Shown: positions 41,046-54,489 of the stretch, in pieces
Position numbering within the stretch: position 1 is the stretch's first letter
How the letters are laid out: each line of letters starts with the position of its first letter
Assembly (NCBI GenBank): GCA_026874595.1
Contig: CM049319.1
Location: 2,531,601-2,595,600, forward strand
Length of the DNA: 64,000 nt
Reading direction: 5' to 3'
DNA from: Sipunculus nudus
Taxonomy: Eukaryota; Annelida; Sipuncula; Golfingiida; Sipunculidae
Translations under genes and position numbers: made by a program
The notes under the pieces: model-generated
What the model saw: the letters and a program-made list of their open reading frames with translations, nothing else
Database searches by the model: none
Told to the model about the DNA's origin: nothing

Positions 41046-41879
41046 TTATTATTTGAGGTATGCAATTGTGGCAAATAAAATAATCGTCCTTTGAAATGCA
41101 TTAATTTCTCATCCCTGATATATTTAATTGAATATAAGGTCAGATATAAAAGGAAAATTAAAACGTCAAATAATGGTTGCTAATCTCCCACTGCATCTTT
41201 CAAACCCTTGCTGTTTAACGTCCGAATTAAATGCACATGTTGTCAGGTGGAATGACAAGTTTCTCCCGACTATGACACTTTTCCTCTGTTTGACATAAAC
41301 GTAGACAGTAGCATTCTGAATACTCCTACTCGTGCGGAAGTCACACAGAGACATACATCTCACCTGCCAGAAACAAAATAGATTCAGTGTCACAAGCACT
41401 AGTTGCAGTGGAGGGGTGGGGGCACTTGTGAACAAGCCTGTGAAACTTTCCCTTAATGACCTTTCATATTGTTGCTTCTTATTAAAAAGTTTTTGTCAAT
41501 TTTCAGGAAAAACGTGAGACGCATTGCTGTAAAAGAGCGACGCCAAACTCCGTCCTGAGCGGAATCAGAAGAAGTTTGGAGGAAAGTTTTTCGTTTGGTT
41601 GGTGGGCGGGGATTTCTGGATGTATGTCAGTCCGTGTGATAATGAAAGATGCCCGGGCCGTTAATGGTGAGCCACCGAGACCCTAGTGGCACCAGAACCG
41701 GCTATTAGATTACAGTCACATGGTAATCACTTTATGACAACCTCTTCGCATCTATTTCATACAAAATTCATACGAAAGCCCTGGACCAAATGCACATATC
41801 GATTTAACCAGAATGCTGCAAAGTAGTCGTCTTGACAGCGAATGGTTGTTTGGACAATTATTTTAATGCATTTTACAAC
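41046..41879. other. No recognisable gene
   Basis: Unique-looking sequence upstream of the candidate promoter. Base composition rises toward 50% GC after about 41540. Confidence 0.4.
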
Positions 41880-41975
41880 AGCAGCGGGCCACTCGTTGGT
41901 TAAAGAGGTCGGCTGATTGACCGGGCGTGGAGGCCCGGCAAGGGATCGACCCTTCATGGGTGATTCGACACTGAT
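41880..41975 (+). repeat. tRNA-like fragment upstream of the promoter
   Basis: CACTCGTTGGTTAAAGAGG resembles box A, and GGGATCGACCC about 40 bp later resembles box B. The intervening sequence does not give a clean cloverleaf, so I read it as a decayed SINE head and not as a tRNA gene. Confidence 0.4.
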
Positions 41976-42039
41976 TTATTCATTGCCGGCGTGTCAACCA
42001 TCCTCATCCCCCGGGGGCGCTCCCGTATCCCTCCTAGAA

Positions 42040-42115
42040 ACGTCACTGACGGCTGACGTGAGTTAGCTGCCTCCGCTACTCACGTGACCCACACGTCGAT
42101 TTATTGGTATAAAAG
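42040..42115 (+). promoter_or_regulatory. Candidate core promoter with CRE-like, CACGTG and TATA elements
   Basis: In order: ACGTCA (42040-42045), TGACGTGA (42054-42061), TCACGTGAC containing CACGTG (42081-42086) and TATAAAAG (42108-42115). About 30 bp after the TATA box a transcription start would fall near 42138. About 80 bp downstream of the TATA box is a splice donor. The compact arrangement, clearly GC-richer than its surroundings, suits a regulated peptide-hormone-type promoter responsive to CREB/ATF and bHLH factors. Activity is inferred from sequence only. Confidence 0.6.
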
Positions 42116-42137
42116 GTACTGCCATTGGACAAACGGA

Positions 42138-42192
42138 GGACAGACGTGCGCACAACCAGATCGAGAAGAGTTTTCTACACACTAGTTTGAAG
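42138..42192 (+). other. Candidate non-coding first exon (5' UTR)
   Basis: The start is set by the distance from the TATA box. The end is set by the donor AAG/GTAGGT at 42192/42193. It contains no ATG. The next downstream plus-strand exon I can support with confidence is 63096-63208, whose start codon is near its 5' end, as expected if exon 1 is untranslated. The pairing is inference: the intron would be 20.9 kb, and other exons may lie between. Confidence 0.5.
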
Positions 42193-45100
42193 GTAGGTCC
42201 TATAGTTTTCTCTCAGTTTGTAACTCTTTGTGTTGGTTGAAGGAAGTGCTGAGTACTTCGCCTTGGTTCACTTTGACTGCTCATCTTTGACAATATATTT
42301 TTTTTACCAAATTACTTTACTAATAGTTTGGATTTTTTTTTACCTACGATGTATTAATCGAATACGATTTTGATGTTTCGCAGTGTTTCATTTTCTTTTT
42401 CTTTGTAAAGTTACGGTTTGCTTTACGGAACTTGTCCATGTAGAAAACCCCAGTATATCAGGTTCTTAAGTAGTTTTATTATTTTCGGGAATCTTAACAA
42501 ACGCTGCCGCTTTACGTCCTGTTGGATTATTTCCGATCTTCTTCGATTGTATTGTTAAGGTACATGTGTAATTGGTTTTAAGCCCAACTGCAATTAATCA
42601 AACAAAGATTTAAATTATTTTTCAAAAGGAGTAACGTTGTTTCATCAATTTTCTCATGCTTTGTTCAAATCCCTTATTACTTAATTTCAATTCTTTTTTT
42701 TATAAATGCGAAAAACGCGTGAATCCAATCAGACGAATATAAAATTGCTTGTGGAAAATCACGCATGTTTATCATAAACTTCGGATAATCAAGTGTCGTT
42801 CAGGTAAATGTTCTCACGCGGCCACCACTTTAAATCTTCAGATGTCAAACCATTGCCAGCATCAACGAAACTATACAATTGAGGGTGTAATAAGGGCGTT
42901 TTTTTTATTTTTATTTATAAATGAAAGGCAAGAAATTGTTTAAGAGATACCAGTTATAGATCATGGGGTTGGCGGGAGAGACTGGGTCTAGTAATAGCGG
43001 TTAGCAGTGTGTTTATATTTTCTGAGATTTTCCCGAGTGTGAAGGGGATTCACAGTTTTTTTTGTGATTTCTTCTTACTCGTGTTAAAAACCGTATCCTT
43101 ATACAGGGTATATGAGGATCCTGTACACTTTGTGGCTCCGTTTTCCTTTTAGGCTATTGCCTCAAATATGTTGCCCTAGGCGGTTAGGGCAAAGACTATA
43201 CCCCGCCGGGGATGCTCATAATGACTTCAGTTCTATAGGGAACACTCACTGATGATATTTTTCGTACATAAAACATGGTTTCGCGTCTGCTTACATGGTC
43301 TAGGTTTCCACAGGTTACCAGGCTTTCAATAAGACAACGTAGATATAGCTGTTTTTTTTATGCAAATGCGGGTTCATTTATACATTTTCTATAACCTTGA
43401 CATCCTCGGACAAACACTTTCTATAGATATAACACAGATGCTCATCGTATTTTTATTGTAAGAGTGCTAAACTAAATTTTTTTAATTACATAGGTAGCAA
43501 AGGTATGTCACGTGATCGTCCTTTTTCATGATCAGGTCATCCGTCGCCTATTTAAGTGTAATAAGAATGAGGATTTGACGAAGATTTTGCGTGACCTTGC
43601 GCTTTTTGTATAATCTTTATCGGCTTTTAATACCCGTGAGCATAATGAGTATCATGTCTATTGTGACATTATAACTTGAATGATATTAGGAGACAGGACA
43701 TTTATTAAAATATTGTTCTTTTACAAGATTCTGATATTCATAAACATATATATAACATTTATACGTAAATAACTGTATAAAACTATATGTAAAATATATT
43801 AACTGTGCCACGGAACCGCTGGCTCAGTACCCAGTCATCTCCATAAATATGCTGTTAACAGTTAGAGTGGACATAATTTATAGGATGTTCTTCAAATCTT
43901 CACTTACATCTAAATCCATCTCTTCTGTCGTCAAAGAAATATTATAATTATGCAAAAGCAATTTGACCGAGGAATAAACCGATTATTGGTATGGCAGGAA
44001 TTTTAGGGCTGATTCAACCATAAGACAATAGTTTTTCAATCCTCCCTATATTAGTGTTTTATAGATAATGGACTGAAGTTGGTAAATAAATATATTCAGC
44101 GGCGCAATTAAAAAAAGTAAATAATCAGTTTGTATAAAAAATGATCGTATGGTAATGCATAAAAGTTACGTGACGGCACTGCATGTCAATATCTCAGTTC
44201 TATTAACTTTACAGTTACAACGTTCCTCACATGACTGTTATTACAGCTGAGAACAAGTTTCCACATAGATTTACTTTTATTAACTAAATCGAAAGCTAAC
44301 AGCAAAAAAAAGTAAAACTCTATCACAGAATGTTAACTGTATTTCTGGAAGCCGTAATATGCAGCGATGTATTGTTTGCCCATCAGGTTTAACATTTGAT
44401 GCATATACCTTATTCTGAATTCTAGAAGAAAATGTTTGCGTCACACATCCCTCAACTCCAAATAATAGAACTATGCTAGCAAAAGAATCTCAACAACGTG
44501 TAATTTTAGAGACTTGGATATACTTATGTGGGTACTTCTCTTCATTGCATGGATACACCATCGAGAACCCCCTAAAGGCGCACTCGTTTGTGAATGAGTC
44601 ACGGCCTTTCCACTAAGCCTGCAGAACGCATGGGCTTACCGTGAAATCTCACCAGTCCTCGACTGATATTCGAGCGCTCGATCTACGGCTTTGAGTCCTG
44701 TGCTATACCCCTAGGCATAAAAACGGTTTTTTTTTGTTTAAGATCATATTTGAATTAATATTTTTAACAGGTGCGTTATCGATTGCGATGCACAGTCAAA
44801 TAATTGGATTATTACTTTAAATTGGGCTTGTCAGATGTTTATCATTTACTATAAAAATAAGGATTCTTTTACGATTTCTTGTATTTTATTATGTCATATC
44901 TTTAAAGGAAGATTTTTCTCCCAGTTGCTATGACTACTGGTTTACATCTGGTCAGCTTCTGGTCTTTGTCAAACAAAAAAAAGTTGTCTGATTCCTTAGT
45001 CTGATTTTAACGCCCGCCTAGCTGGTGATGGTCAGATAATTGGCCATCCTTCGTCTAGAATCCTCCTCTTGGGAGACAATTAACACATTCACTTGTCTGG

Positions 45101-47342
45101 TCCAACAGCTAACCCAACCAGGTCACGTGCTGTCTATTTGTACATCGTTGTCCGATTACAGAATCCAGTATAATGTTTTATTACTCGGGGGAGGATCGGT
45201 CCACACCAAACCGTAAGGCTTGTTAAACTGTTTTGCACGCTAACCTAGCACACCGTTTTACATCTAGAGAATGCCTTAGCGACTCCCCCATTGTCTGCCT
45301 CTTGTTTCCTTTGTCTGGCCAAACAATCCAATATCCTCTCAGCGACTTGGCGGGAACGCTGGCTATGGAAATGGGGATTTCCACAGCTAATATGCATATT
45401 TTTTTTTTCTCTAACCAATTTAGCATTTAGCCGTCTGATTCGTGTCGGTCTATGATGCTGAAGGGAAATCTTTTTTCACCTGTAGGTGCAATCCAAGTCC
45501 CTCTTTAAGCTTATGTCAGGCTGATTGATAGAGAACACTCATAATTTGGGAGTCGCATATCGTGAATCCTTTGGAGATAACCTTAATTTGCTATTGAAGA
45601 GTAGAAAACTGTATGATTCACTGTGTTATTTGATTTCGGTGTATAGGAAAAATGTTATTTCTACTATAAAATTCACAGCTGTCTGCATTACGAAACTGGT
45701 ATATAGAATAAAAATTTTTGTAGGAAATGGGGTGTCGGTCAGCTCAAAGAGTCTCATAATATGGGCCCAAACGAAAACCCTACTCATTTAAATGAATACA
45801 AAGAGTGTGACCAAGTTGTTATGCATGGAGCGCTCAGTGCGGATGAGACAGCCCTTTGAGAAAAACTTCTGTTATCTGAAAAAGTGCCGTGCCAGTCGCG
45901 GAATGGCTGAGCCGCGAGTTTACATCGTATTTTTAAAAATATTAACATAAATTGCTATGTGATGAGACGGGTCCCCAAATCAGCTTTTTTTTCAGCGCAT
46001 TTATAATAAAGAACAATTGACAAATCAAATAATCTTTATTACATCTTCACTATTTACCAGCCATTTCAGTAAGTCAGATTACAAAACATATTAAAAAATT
46101 TAAAATCTGCCAGAAATAGGTCACAGTAATACTCGTATATTGTAATCTGAAATGACAGATAGGTGTCCATCTCACAAAAGCTTGTACATTTCACAAATGA
46201 CACGTGTCAACATCATGACTAGAGTGTTGCGCACTTGACCTATACCCGTTGGATTAAATTTCAACCAAAAGATGATCAGTAGCCATCTAATTGACAAAAC
46301 TCAACAGCAGGAGTTTCTAATTTCTACTACTCCGACAAAGGTGTGTCATATTGATTAATTAAGAAGGAAAAAAATAAATAACTGTAAAATATTGCAGACC
46401 ACATTCTAGTACAAAATGTCATGATCTTTACAAATGGCATCAAAAGGTCGCATTATCTGTAACTGGATACGTGTCCTATCTGGCCAGACTTACAGAAAAA
46501 AAAACAGGATGAAATCAGATGTCGCAGATGGTGATCTCCGCCATTTGTTGTCAATGATATCCCGGTATGTCTTAATAAATAGGGGCCACTGCGCCCGATG
46601 CCTAAATGACAGGTCTATCTAAAGTTGATAAAGGTATGAACCGACGTAATGTGCGACCGATTGCTCGGACGGCAACATACGCTGTGAGGTATTATATTCA
46701 ACAACCTTGCCACCCAAGTAGTCATTATGTACTAATTTAAACTGATGCATGACAGAAGACCACTTGTAAACGTCGCTCTTTTTACATCAAAGAAACATTA
46801 AGCTATCCGCCTGGCAGAATCATCATTTTGATGTTGACAGTAGGTATGTTTGTCATATTAGTCATTTTCCCTATTGTACGATTCGATCAAACGCTTGAAA
46901 AGTTATTCCTGCAGAAGAACAAAGCAAACACTACAAAGTCATATGTAACAGATGACTTTGTTATCAACAGTCTAAACCAGATCTGAAGCAAAACATTTCA
47001 TCACCGGGAGATAAAGGTAAACGTCGTGCTAGGTTTATACGTGTTTCGTATAACGGCTCCCATTGGTGGGTTTGTGAAATAGTTCATTTTAAAATGTTGT
47101 GATCTATGTTTGAAGTAATCGTCGGATTTTACGCTGGGAGACGATGCTGAAGACTTCACCTGCAATAGGAATACAATATGAACCTGATTTTGTTTAGTGT
47201 TAAGAGATTTTGGTATTGAAGAGAAGAAACATAAATCAAACCTTTATGTATATTCTGCTTTGCTCCCATCCCTGTTCAACGTATTACACATCACTCTGAA
47301 CAACAGAATTTTAAACTCGCTCATCAATCACAACAGGGCATG

Positions 47343-47421
47343 TAGTGTCCAAAGCGTGTTCTCTATGCAATATCATCCTAAATTTGTTTTATAATGATAG
47401 AGAACACAGTAGGGGACACTA
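47343..47421. repeat. 79-bp imperfect inverted repeat (hairpin)
   Basis: TAGTGTCC pairs with GGACACTA at the outer edge, and GTGTTCTCTAT pairs with ATAGAGAACAC inside, separated by a loop of about 30 nt. No conserved microRNA seed is recognised. Confidence 0.6.
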
Positions 47422-50400
47422 TATATTTACTGAGGCTAACCAATGAATATGAATGATTTTTAATAGTTTAGGGTTATCCATATTCCTGGATGTTCCCGGG
47501 TACAGTAAGCTTCGACATCAGACATATTAATATTAACTACCAGGCCATGTCTTGCTTCTGCAAAACCTTCTTTGGCATTAATTTGGATTTATTTAGGATT
47601 TACCTACACCGGTCTCCCTCGCTACCATTGGTTTTATTATTTTAATTTGTTCTGCATTAAGTCAGTGGGGAACGCGGGTATCCACATTCCTTGCGGTTGT
47701 GGATTGAGTCCCGGGACAAGCGAATTAATTTAGGTTATTTTTTCCCTTCACTTTCTTAAATGTCAATGTTCGGTTACGTAGAAAACGATAAAAACCCTAT
47801 TGGAAATCTTTGAATTACTTTTGAGTTCGGTGAAATGATTATGTATGTTTATATTTTCTTCAATGCACCTTAAATGTAAAGTTAGCCTTTGGACTAACAG
47901 CATATCGCTGTCATCAACTTGTATTCAGTTTAAAATAACAATTTAACGTAAAACATCTTGTTCTTTGAGGGTATCTTACAAGACGGAGGCTGTAAGGTAA
48001 GACGTCAATGTCCCTCCCCATTACAAAGAGCCGCTTAAAATATTTTATGCTCTTTAAATTCTCGTTAGAATAATACAAATTTATTTGTAGGCGGCCTGAT
48101 TTTTTTACACGTCAATGAGAATAAGCATTTTATTCCTTTGAACTGTATTAAAACATATCATCACAAAACGTCAGGTTAATTACCCTTTTTTACCTCGGGG
48201 ATTTGAAATATCACAACTTATTAGAAAATATATTCACAATTAATAAACATTAATGCATTTTGAGGAGAGTTCTGTGAGACAGTTATGCGTTCATATTGTG
48301 CTCACTGCATCTGTGACGATGTATAATAAACGTATATACAATATTCTTCTTCCGAAAAATAAATAGAAAAATAATCATAGTTTGCTCTGATTATCATTTT
48401 TGCTCGTAAAATAGACTGTTCCTCAGACCCGTTAAGCGAGTCGGTCACTTGCCTTCTTGCCAGTGGTAATGGGTACGAACTATATAAGGATTTAATAATA
48501 AACACAAACATGCCCACACATACACGCTTTCACATTAACCCGTCTTTATTATGGGTGAGTTAACTAAAATTTGTTTTATCCTCAACTGTCTCGACCCGAG
48601 TCCTATTTCGCTCGTCGTTCACGCGATTCGCCGCTCCCATAAAATACACTTAATGAGCGCGAGAAGACACAGGCGAGAAGGGAATTAGTAAAACCATGTA
48701 TACAGGAGTGCCAAATACGCTCCTGCACAAAATCGAACCATTAGACAGGTCTGCTGTATTGGCGAAATTCACACCGGTAAGTGTATAACGGACGATTTAA
48801 AGTGAAATCACGCATGGCCTAATGAAAGCCAACGGAAGGCCTTTGATTCCGTAAGCTTGTCATTGGCCCACCCACTCTATAGGTTATTGGATGGCCGACA
48901 CAATTGTGATAGCGGTGTCAATCCTGTTATTGAAAGCATCGTTCGGGTCTTTGGTGCAAAGTTATATGTTCATTTATACCAAATTGTTAACATGATCATT
49001 TTATTAAAAGGGGAATGTAATCACAGGTAGGGACAATATAAACTCTGATTCCTCACTGAATCATACCTTTGTAGAGCAGATTATCTGGGTATTGGTTCAT
49101 AAGATGGATATTTGTTTTTAATAAAAAGGTGCGTGACTGTATTAATGCTGTATAAAAGTAGAAGCACATGAGAATAAATGTATGCTCGTCACTGTGCGTT
49201 TTAATATATTATGGATAAAACACCAGGTGCTTCAAACATAATTGTTTGAAACAAGATGATAATATGCACTTTGAAGCCATGTATTGGAACTGACATGAAA
49301 AATCTTTGAATCACTTTCGTGCTTCGGTAACTTATAGTCAAGGTATTTATCTTCGTTAAAATACCTAGCGTGTCGATTTTTTTTCTAAATATACGTTAAG
49401 GAATCTGTATAGACCTTGATCGAACGCGTAACAGAACTAGAAAAGACCATTTCCAAGCTATATAAATATCTGTCTAATTTTCCATTTAAAATTTCCTCTA
49501 CCACAGTCCGTTTTATGTTTATGTAAGTTCAAACAAGACTTTTTTGGTCAGTATTACTGCTTCTGCGATTAACGAGAAGTAGTTAACCCTACATATACTC
49601 AAATTAAAGAGCAGTACGTCCTTCCAGGTAAAATCCAGGTGCACTCAGTACAAGTCCACAGGAACTGGATCGACCTCTATCAGGCGTTAACTCTCTCCCA
49701 TTATCCATGATGAGATCTTCTAATTCTGATTCTTAGCCAAGTCTTCTAATGCTCTATATCAATTTACCTATGTCTACATTAAAATGCAACCTTTTCAATG
49801 TTTCGGAAGGGGAATACGGCACTATATCATAGCTAGTTGAATGTTTCTATAAGTGATGTTGCATATTTGGGGAATGTGTGATATACATTTAGAAGACCCT
49901 CGATCATTGACAATTAATTCCCTCGTGATTACTTTATCATGTCTGGGTGTTATGTAACATTACCTCAGGCGAGAAATAAATAAAACAACTCCTGGTATAG
50001 CGAGGGACGTATCCATGAAATTAATAGAGTTGTGCTCTGTTTAGGACATGAAATGTTGATATAAAAAGTTAGTGTATTGTCACGCACATTGGTTTACGTG
50101 CTAGAGTGTCAGATAGCGATTTTAGATGATAGTTGTGTCACCTCCGGTTTATGCGTCACTTCTTGGCCAAAGAAATTCAACTGCAGTAATATATTTGCAA
50201 TTGAAATGACCCAACAGTATAAAGACTCTAATGAAATACAGGAAAAACGCACGGATTTGAAGATCATTTTTCTGCTTATTAGTCACTGTGGCCCGATATA
50301 TTTTATCCTACGCGAGCTTTCGTTTTATGTAGGCCGCTATCTAGAAACATATTAGATTATTCTGTCTGGCTTGTGTCACACTAGCTAGAGGTTTCAGACA

Positions 50401-50749
50401 ATTTGCCAAATTACTTTATACTTGCAAATGTGACGCTTCATATAATTTTCCTGTTAACACATCTCAGGTAATGATTTCTTGCATATTTTTCCAGCAGTGT
50501 TGGCCCTTGTTGTTGATGCATTTCTTGGTATAATATAAAAAGTTGATGAATGAATAGCCATGCTGGTTCATTGTACGTAGAAAGAAGACTATTCTGTGTA
50601 TTCATGTTCCAATATTACAGGTTGTAATAACCTCTGGTTAAGTTTGTTTTAATGAATTTCATGACTGAAGAAATATCTAAATTTTTTTTGTCAGTCGACA
50701 CTACGTCTTTTGACATATAATTCTGCAAGAAACAAACATTTCTGGTTTC

Positions 50750-50850
50750 GATGAACCCTGTCTGATGACAAAAGCAAAGCTCTCCGATGCCATAATGTCA
50801 AGATTCGAACTCGCATATCCCACTGGATATTATAATTTTTTTTTAGATAC
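50750..50850 (-). repeat. Possible tRNA-derived SINE fragment
   Basis: The minus strand contains GAGTTCGAATCTTGAC, a good box-B match, preceded by GTGGGATATGC. No box A or second copy was found, so the call is weak. Confidence 0.3.
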
Positions 50851-51440
50851 TATTATCTCTATTCGGTGGTATTTAACATGTAAGCTGAACACCTTTCAGG
50901 TCCTACATTTAAGGTACGTTTAGAATGAACAATAACATTTCTTTCATTATTTCATTGTACTGTCTATAGAGATTTTAAAGCAAGCTATTCACCTGCCTTT
51001 GTGCATGTGACTTCTGGCATTTAAAACGCCTCTGTGACCTATGTATGATCTTTATCTTCCACCGGCTGTTAGTAAACACGGTCTGTGTTGCCGAACAGGA
51101 AGACAAATGAAACTAAAGGTGGCTGGTTGCATATGTGCAGAACTTGAAAAGTTGCAAAAACCAGTTCGAAAACTGGTTCATATGACTTGCCTTCAGATGT
51201 CCTTGATGACTTTTTTTATGCTGGCTCACTGTAAGTTTTATGAGCAACCTGTGTACCGTCAGATCGGCGTTTTCTGGCCTGTTTTCATTATATGACAGAA
51301 GATAATTTTAAGCTTAAAGACGTGAGATATTAGAATACTGCCCTCTAAACACAGGGTCACGCTCGATTAATGAACTGAAACCGTAATTTTTGACAAATGA
51401 AACCGTATATATTGTGATCCCGGTAAAGAAAACAGAAGCC

Positions 51441-51584
51441 GACACTGCTACAGGCTTCATAGTCACAGAACAATAGTTCTTATCACATGACACTGCTACA
51501 GGCTTCATAGTCACACAACAATAGTTCTTATCACATGACACTGCTACAGGCTTCATAGTCACACAACAATAGTTCTTATCACAT
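51441..51584. repeat. 48-bp minisatellite, three copies
   Basis: Copies start at 51441, 51489 and 51537 and are almost identical (one G/C difference in the first). A partial fourth copy (GACTGTTAC) follows. Because 48 is a multiple of three, a minus-strand frame reads a repeated 16-residue unit beginning VTMKPVAVSCDKNYC, but nothing else supports coding. Confidence 0.95.
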
Positions 51585-52186
51585 GACTGTTACATTGACG
51601 AGAAATTAATAGAACGGCATCTCGCAAATACGACCATGCAGTTACTGAGTGGGCATAGTTGCAACCTGCTGTTTAATATTGCGTCTATCCATCATTATTC
51701 ATTTGTACGGGTCTGATGGGTCATATTTGGCTGTATATTGACATTTGTTTGCAATTTAAAGATGTGCCACAAAGTGAATCTATTAAGACCATATACGTCA
51801 GCAATATTCCCTATTGTAGGTGACATTGATGTCTATTGTCTATTGTTATTGAGTAATCTATTGTGTCATTGTGTTTTATCCAATCAAATAACAATAAATA
51901 TCAGTGTAGGGAATCATGGAAAGTTTCTTCTCAAAGCAATAATATTAAAAAAAAGTTTACTTTATGACACGACCATCAGAAGGAAATGCTTATTTGCCTG
52001 TAACATTTAAAGTTGTAATTCAATATACTTCAATTTACCGACCTTCTGTTTTTTAGATATACAAGTTTAATAAGACAAACACAGATGAAAACATTTAAAC
52101 CATATGTGTTAAAGTACATAAAGAGACTTAACCATGTTGATAAATTTATCCCATATATATAGAGAGAATTTATATATATATTTATA

Positions 52187-52188
<2 letters not shown>

Positions 52189-52224
<36 letters not shown>
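52189..52224. repeat. (AT)n microsatellite
   Basis: About 18 AT units, preceded by shorter AT patches from 52153. Confidence 0.95.
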
Positions 52225-52226
<2 letters not shown>

Positions 52227-53214
52227 TATTTAAGATAAAAAAATAGTACTCTCTGAATTAGAAGCTCAAAGTAACGTAAATTAATTAGTCCCTCTAGAAC
52301 TTAATCATCGAATCAAATACAACAAAAAGTTATATGATGTTTTGTTGATTTACTGTGATGAAATGGTTCCGTAAACGTTAAATTACGTATTACAGGATAC
52401 TTGTATAAAAGTACAAAAACTACGATATGATACGGGGTTGATACAGAAAAAAAATGACTTTAAAAACCGAGTTATAAAGCACTAAAATATCGGAGACATT
52501 TTTGTCTTGGATTATTCATTATAAAAGCAACACTAGACCACTCGGTGGGTTGGGGGCAAACCTGTTTAGTCTCCCGTTAAAGTGCTCTCCCTAAAATAAT
52601 GTCGTTAGTCCCGCGTTGTTCCTGCGCCTAGTCCATTCCCCCGGCGACTATATTCATGGTAAGTGAAAAATAAGAGAACATGTGACCATTTTTTAATAAA
52701 ATCAAACGATGACTCCTTTTAAACGGGCACTAGAAGTTCTATGTTCTTTGCTACCTTAAACCCAATATTGTGAAAGTTCATTCATAAATTTTCCATTTTT
52801 TACCAATTCAGTTTCTGTGCACTCATCTCGTTTTTTATAAAGAGCACGTTTTAACTTTAAAATTGTTGAGCTGAAGTTTAGATCCTGAGATACACAGTCA
52901 GTGTTTTTTAATGTCACCTACCAAAACATGTATCGACGATGAAGATATATATGTGATACTTCGGCCTGTGGAATATTAATTCGGCATCATTTATTTTTTA
53001 ATAATATCAGACATCAAGGATTATTAACAAAAATATCTTTCTTCATTTTAATTCGGACGTTTGCAAAAAGTACTCACTTAATTATCAGCCTGACTTATGT
53101 TAATATCTATTGAAAGGGAAAATATTCATCTATCTGACAAGAAAAAGCGGTCATTTAGAAAGGGTGATCACTGCTTACGAACATTTATACCTCACACGGC
53201 CTGTTTTACTTGTA

Positions 53215-54242
53215 GTCCGGTCGCCACTGGACTCAACCTTGTTTTATGGTATTAAGTTTTTTCTTTGTGGATTTTGTTTGCCCACACATCAGGTGTGAAA
53301 AATACGTTGTTTGGCCCGCTGTCAGCCTTGGGCAATTTTTTCTAATTAGCATAAAACAAAATGGCCGCCAAAATAATGCGAAAATAGCAAAATTGCCATA
53401 ATTACCTTTACATTTGACATAGAGGGTCATGGAATTCATGTTTTGTAGCTGTTCTCCTATTTGAAAAATAAAACCGTTAATATATTGAACATATGATTTG
53501 GTTAGTACGTATGTTCCAAAGCATTCTACAGATCTACAGAATAAATTAAACTAATTATACACTCAAGCATAGTTGAAGATGAGATGATCAAACGTTCTGG
53601 AAAACAGCTGTCATACATTATGAAAATAATATGCTTTTTGGTAACCTATGAATGACCTTCATAATGAAACAATAAGAGCCGTTTTTAGCCGTTTTCCCAC
53701 ACAGTTTTTATTCCCCCCCCCCCCTTGTGTCACGACGAGGCCCAATATTTACAACTTGGGCGAGATTTTACTTATTTTTAGGGGGATTATGTGAGCATAA
53801 TTTGGGTCAATATATTGAATCTAAATGGCACCTTTGCGGAAATTCCTCTTTATTCGTGGCAAATGTAACAGTTGTATGTGTTTGCATATATTAGTAAAGG
53901 TAATTGCATGATAAAATATTATATATAAGTTTTTGTAGAATGTATTATGAAGGGTGCATATACGAACGCACAAGGCTGTCACATGCATGAAAACTAACTG
54001 GTCTCTCAAAAATATTAATATATGATTATAGCGGGGTCGAAAAGCATTACAGACAGCCGAGTCATACTCGAAGCCAACCCCCCCCCCCCCCCCCACCCCC
54101 ATGACTTTCATGCAGTCTTTACATATTTTGTCAAAGGTTATTTAACTGTGGTCTTCCATATGTGGCCGCTAACATTCACAGACTTAGGATGTTTTACTTC
54201 CCTGGTTTGTTATTTGTTTGCTCTGTCTATATCAGCATCTTC
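53215..54242 (+). repeat. Left arm of 4.1-kb inverted duplication
   Basis: The arm starts GTCCGG after a TA dinucleotide. It is the inverted copy of 56418-57328 along most of its length. Shared landmarks include AAAATGGCCGCCAAAATAATGCGAAAATAG, cited here only as the region 53360-53389, plus ATACGTATGTTCCAAAGCATT-like and GCGGCCAC-like blocks. It carries an insertion of about 200 bp (about 53678-53880) absent from the right arm; part of that insertion recurs at 54253-54489. Confidence 0.88.
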
Positions 54243-54489
54243 TTCCTTTTTAGTTACCGATGTATGGCCCTTCATAATGAAACAATAAAAGCGAAACTAC
54301 CGTTATCGACACGTTTTTATTTTCCCCCTTGTGTCACGACGAGGACCGATATTTACAACTTAGACGAGATTTTATTCAGTTTTAGGGGGATTAAATGAAT
54401 ATAATTTGAGTCCAATTAAATCAGATGGCCCCTTTACAGAAATTCATCTTGGTTCGATGGCAAATATAACAGTTGTATGTTTTTACATG
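53641..54489. repeat. Direct repeat pair within the inverted duplication
   Basis: 53641-53888 and 54253-54489 share CCTTCATAATGAAACAATAA, CTTGTGTCACGACGAGG, ATATTTACAACTT, TTTTAGGGGGATTA and AACAGTTGTATGT, at an offset of about 612 bp. Confidence 0.82.

Noticed and set aside
41880-41975. Possible functional tRNA gene upstream of the promoter
   Set aside because: Box-like motifs are present but no full cloverleaf forms; more likely a decayed SINE head.
51314-51562. Minus-strand frame with a three-fold 16-residue repeat
   Set aside because: The repeat follows from a 48-bp minisatellite; no start context, domain or splice evidence beyond it.
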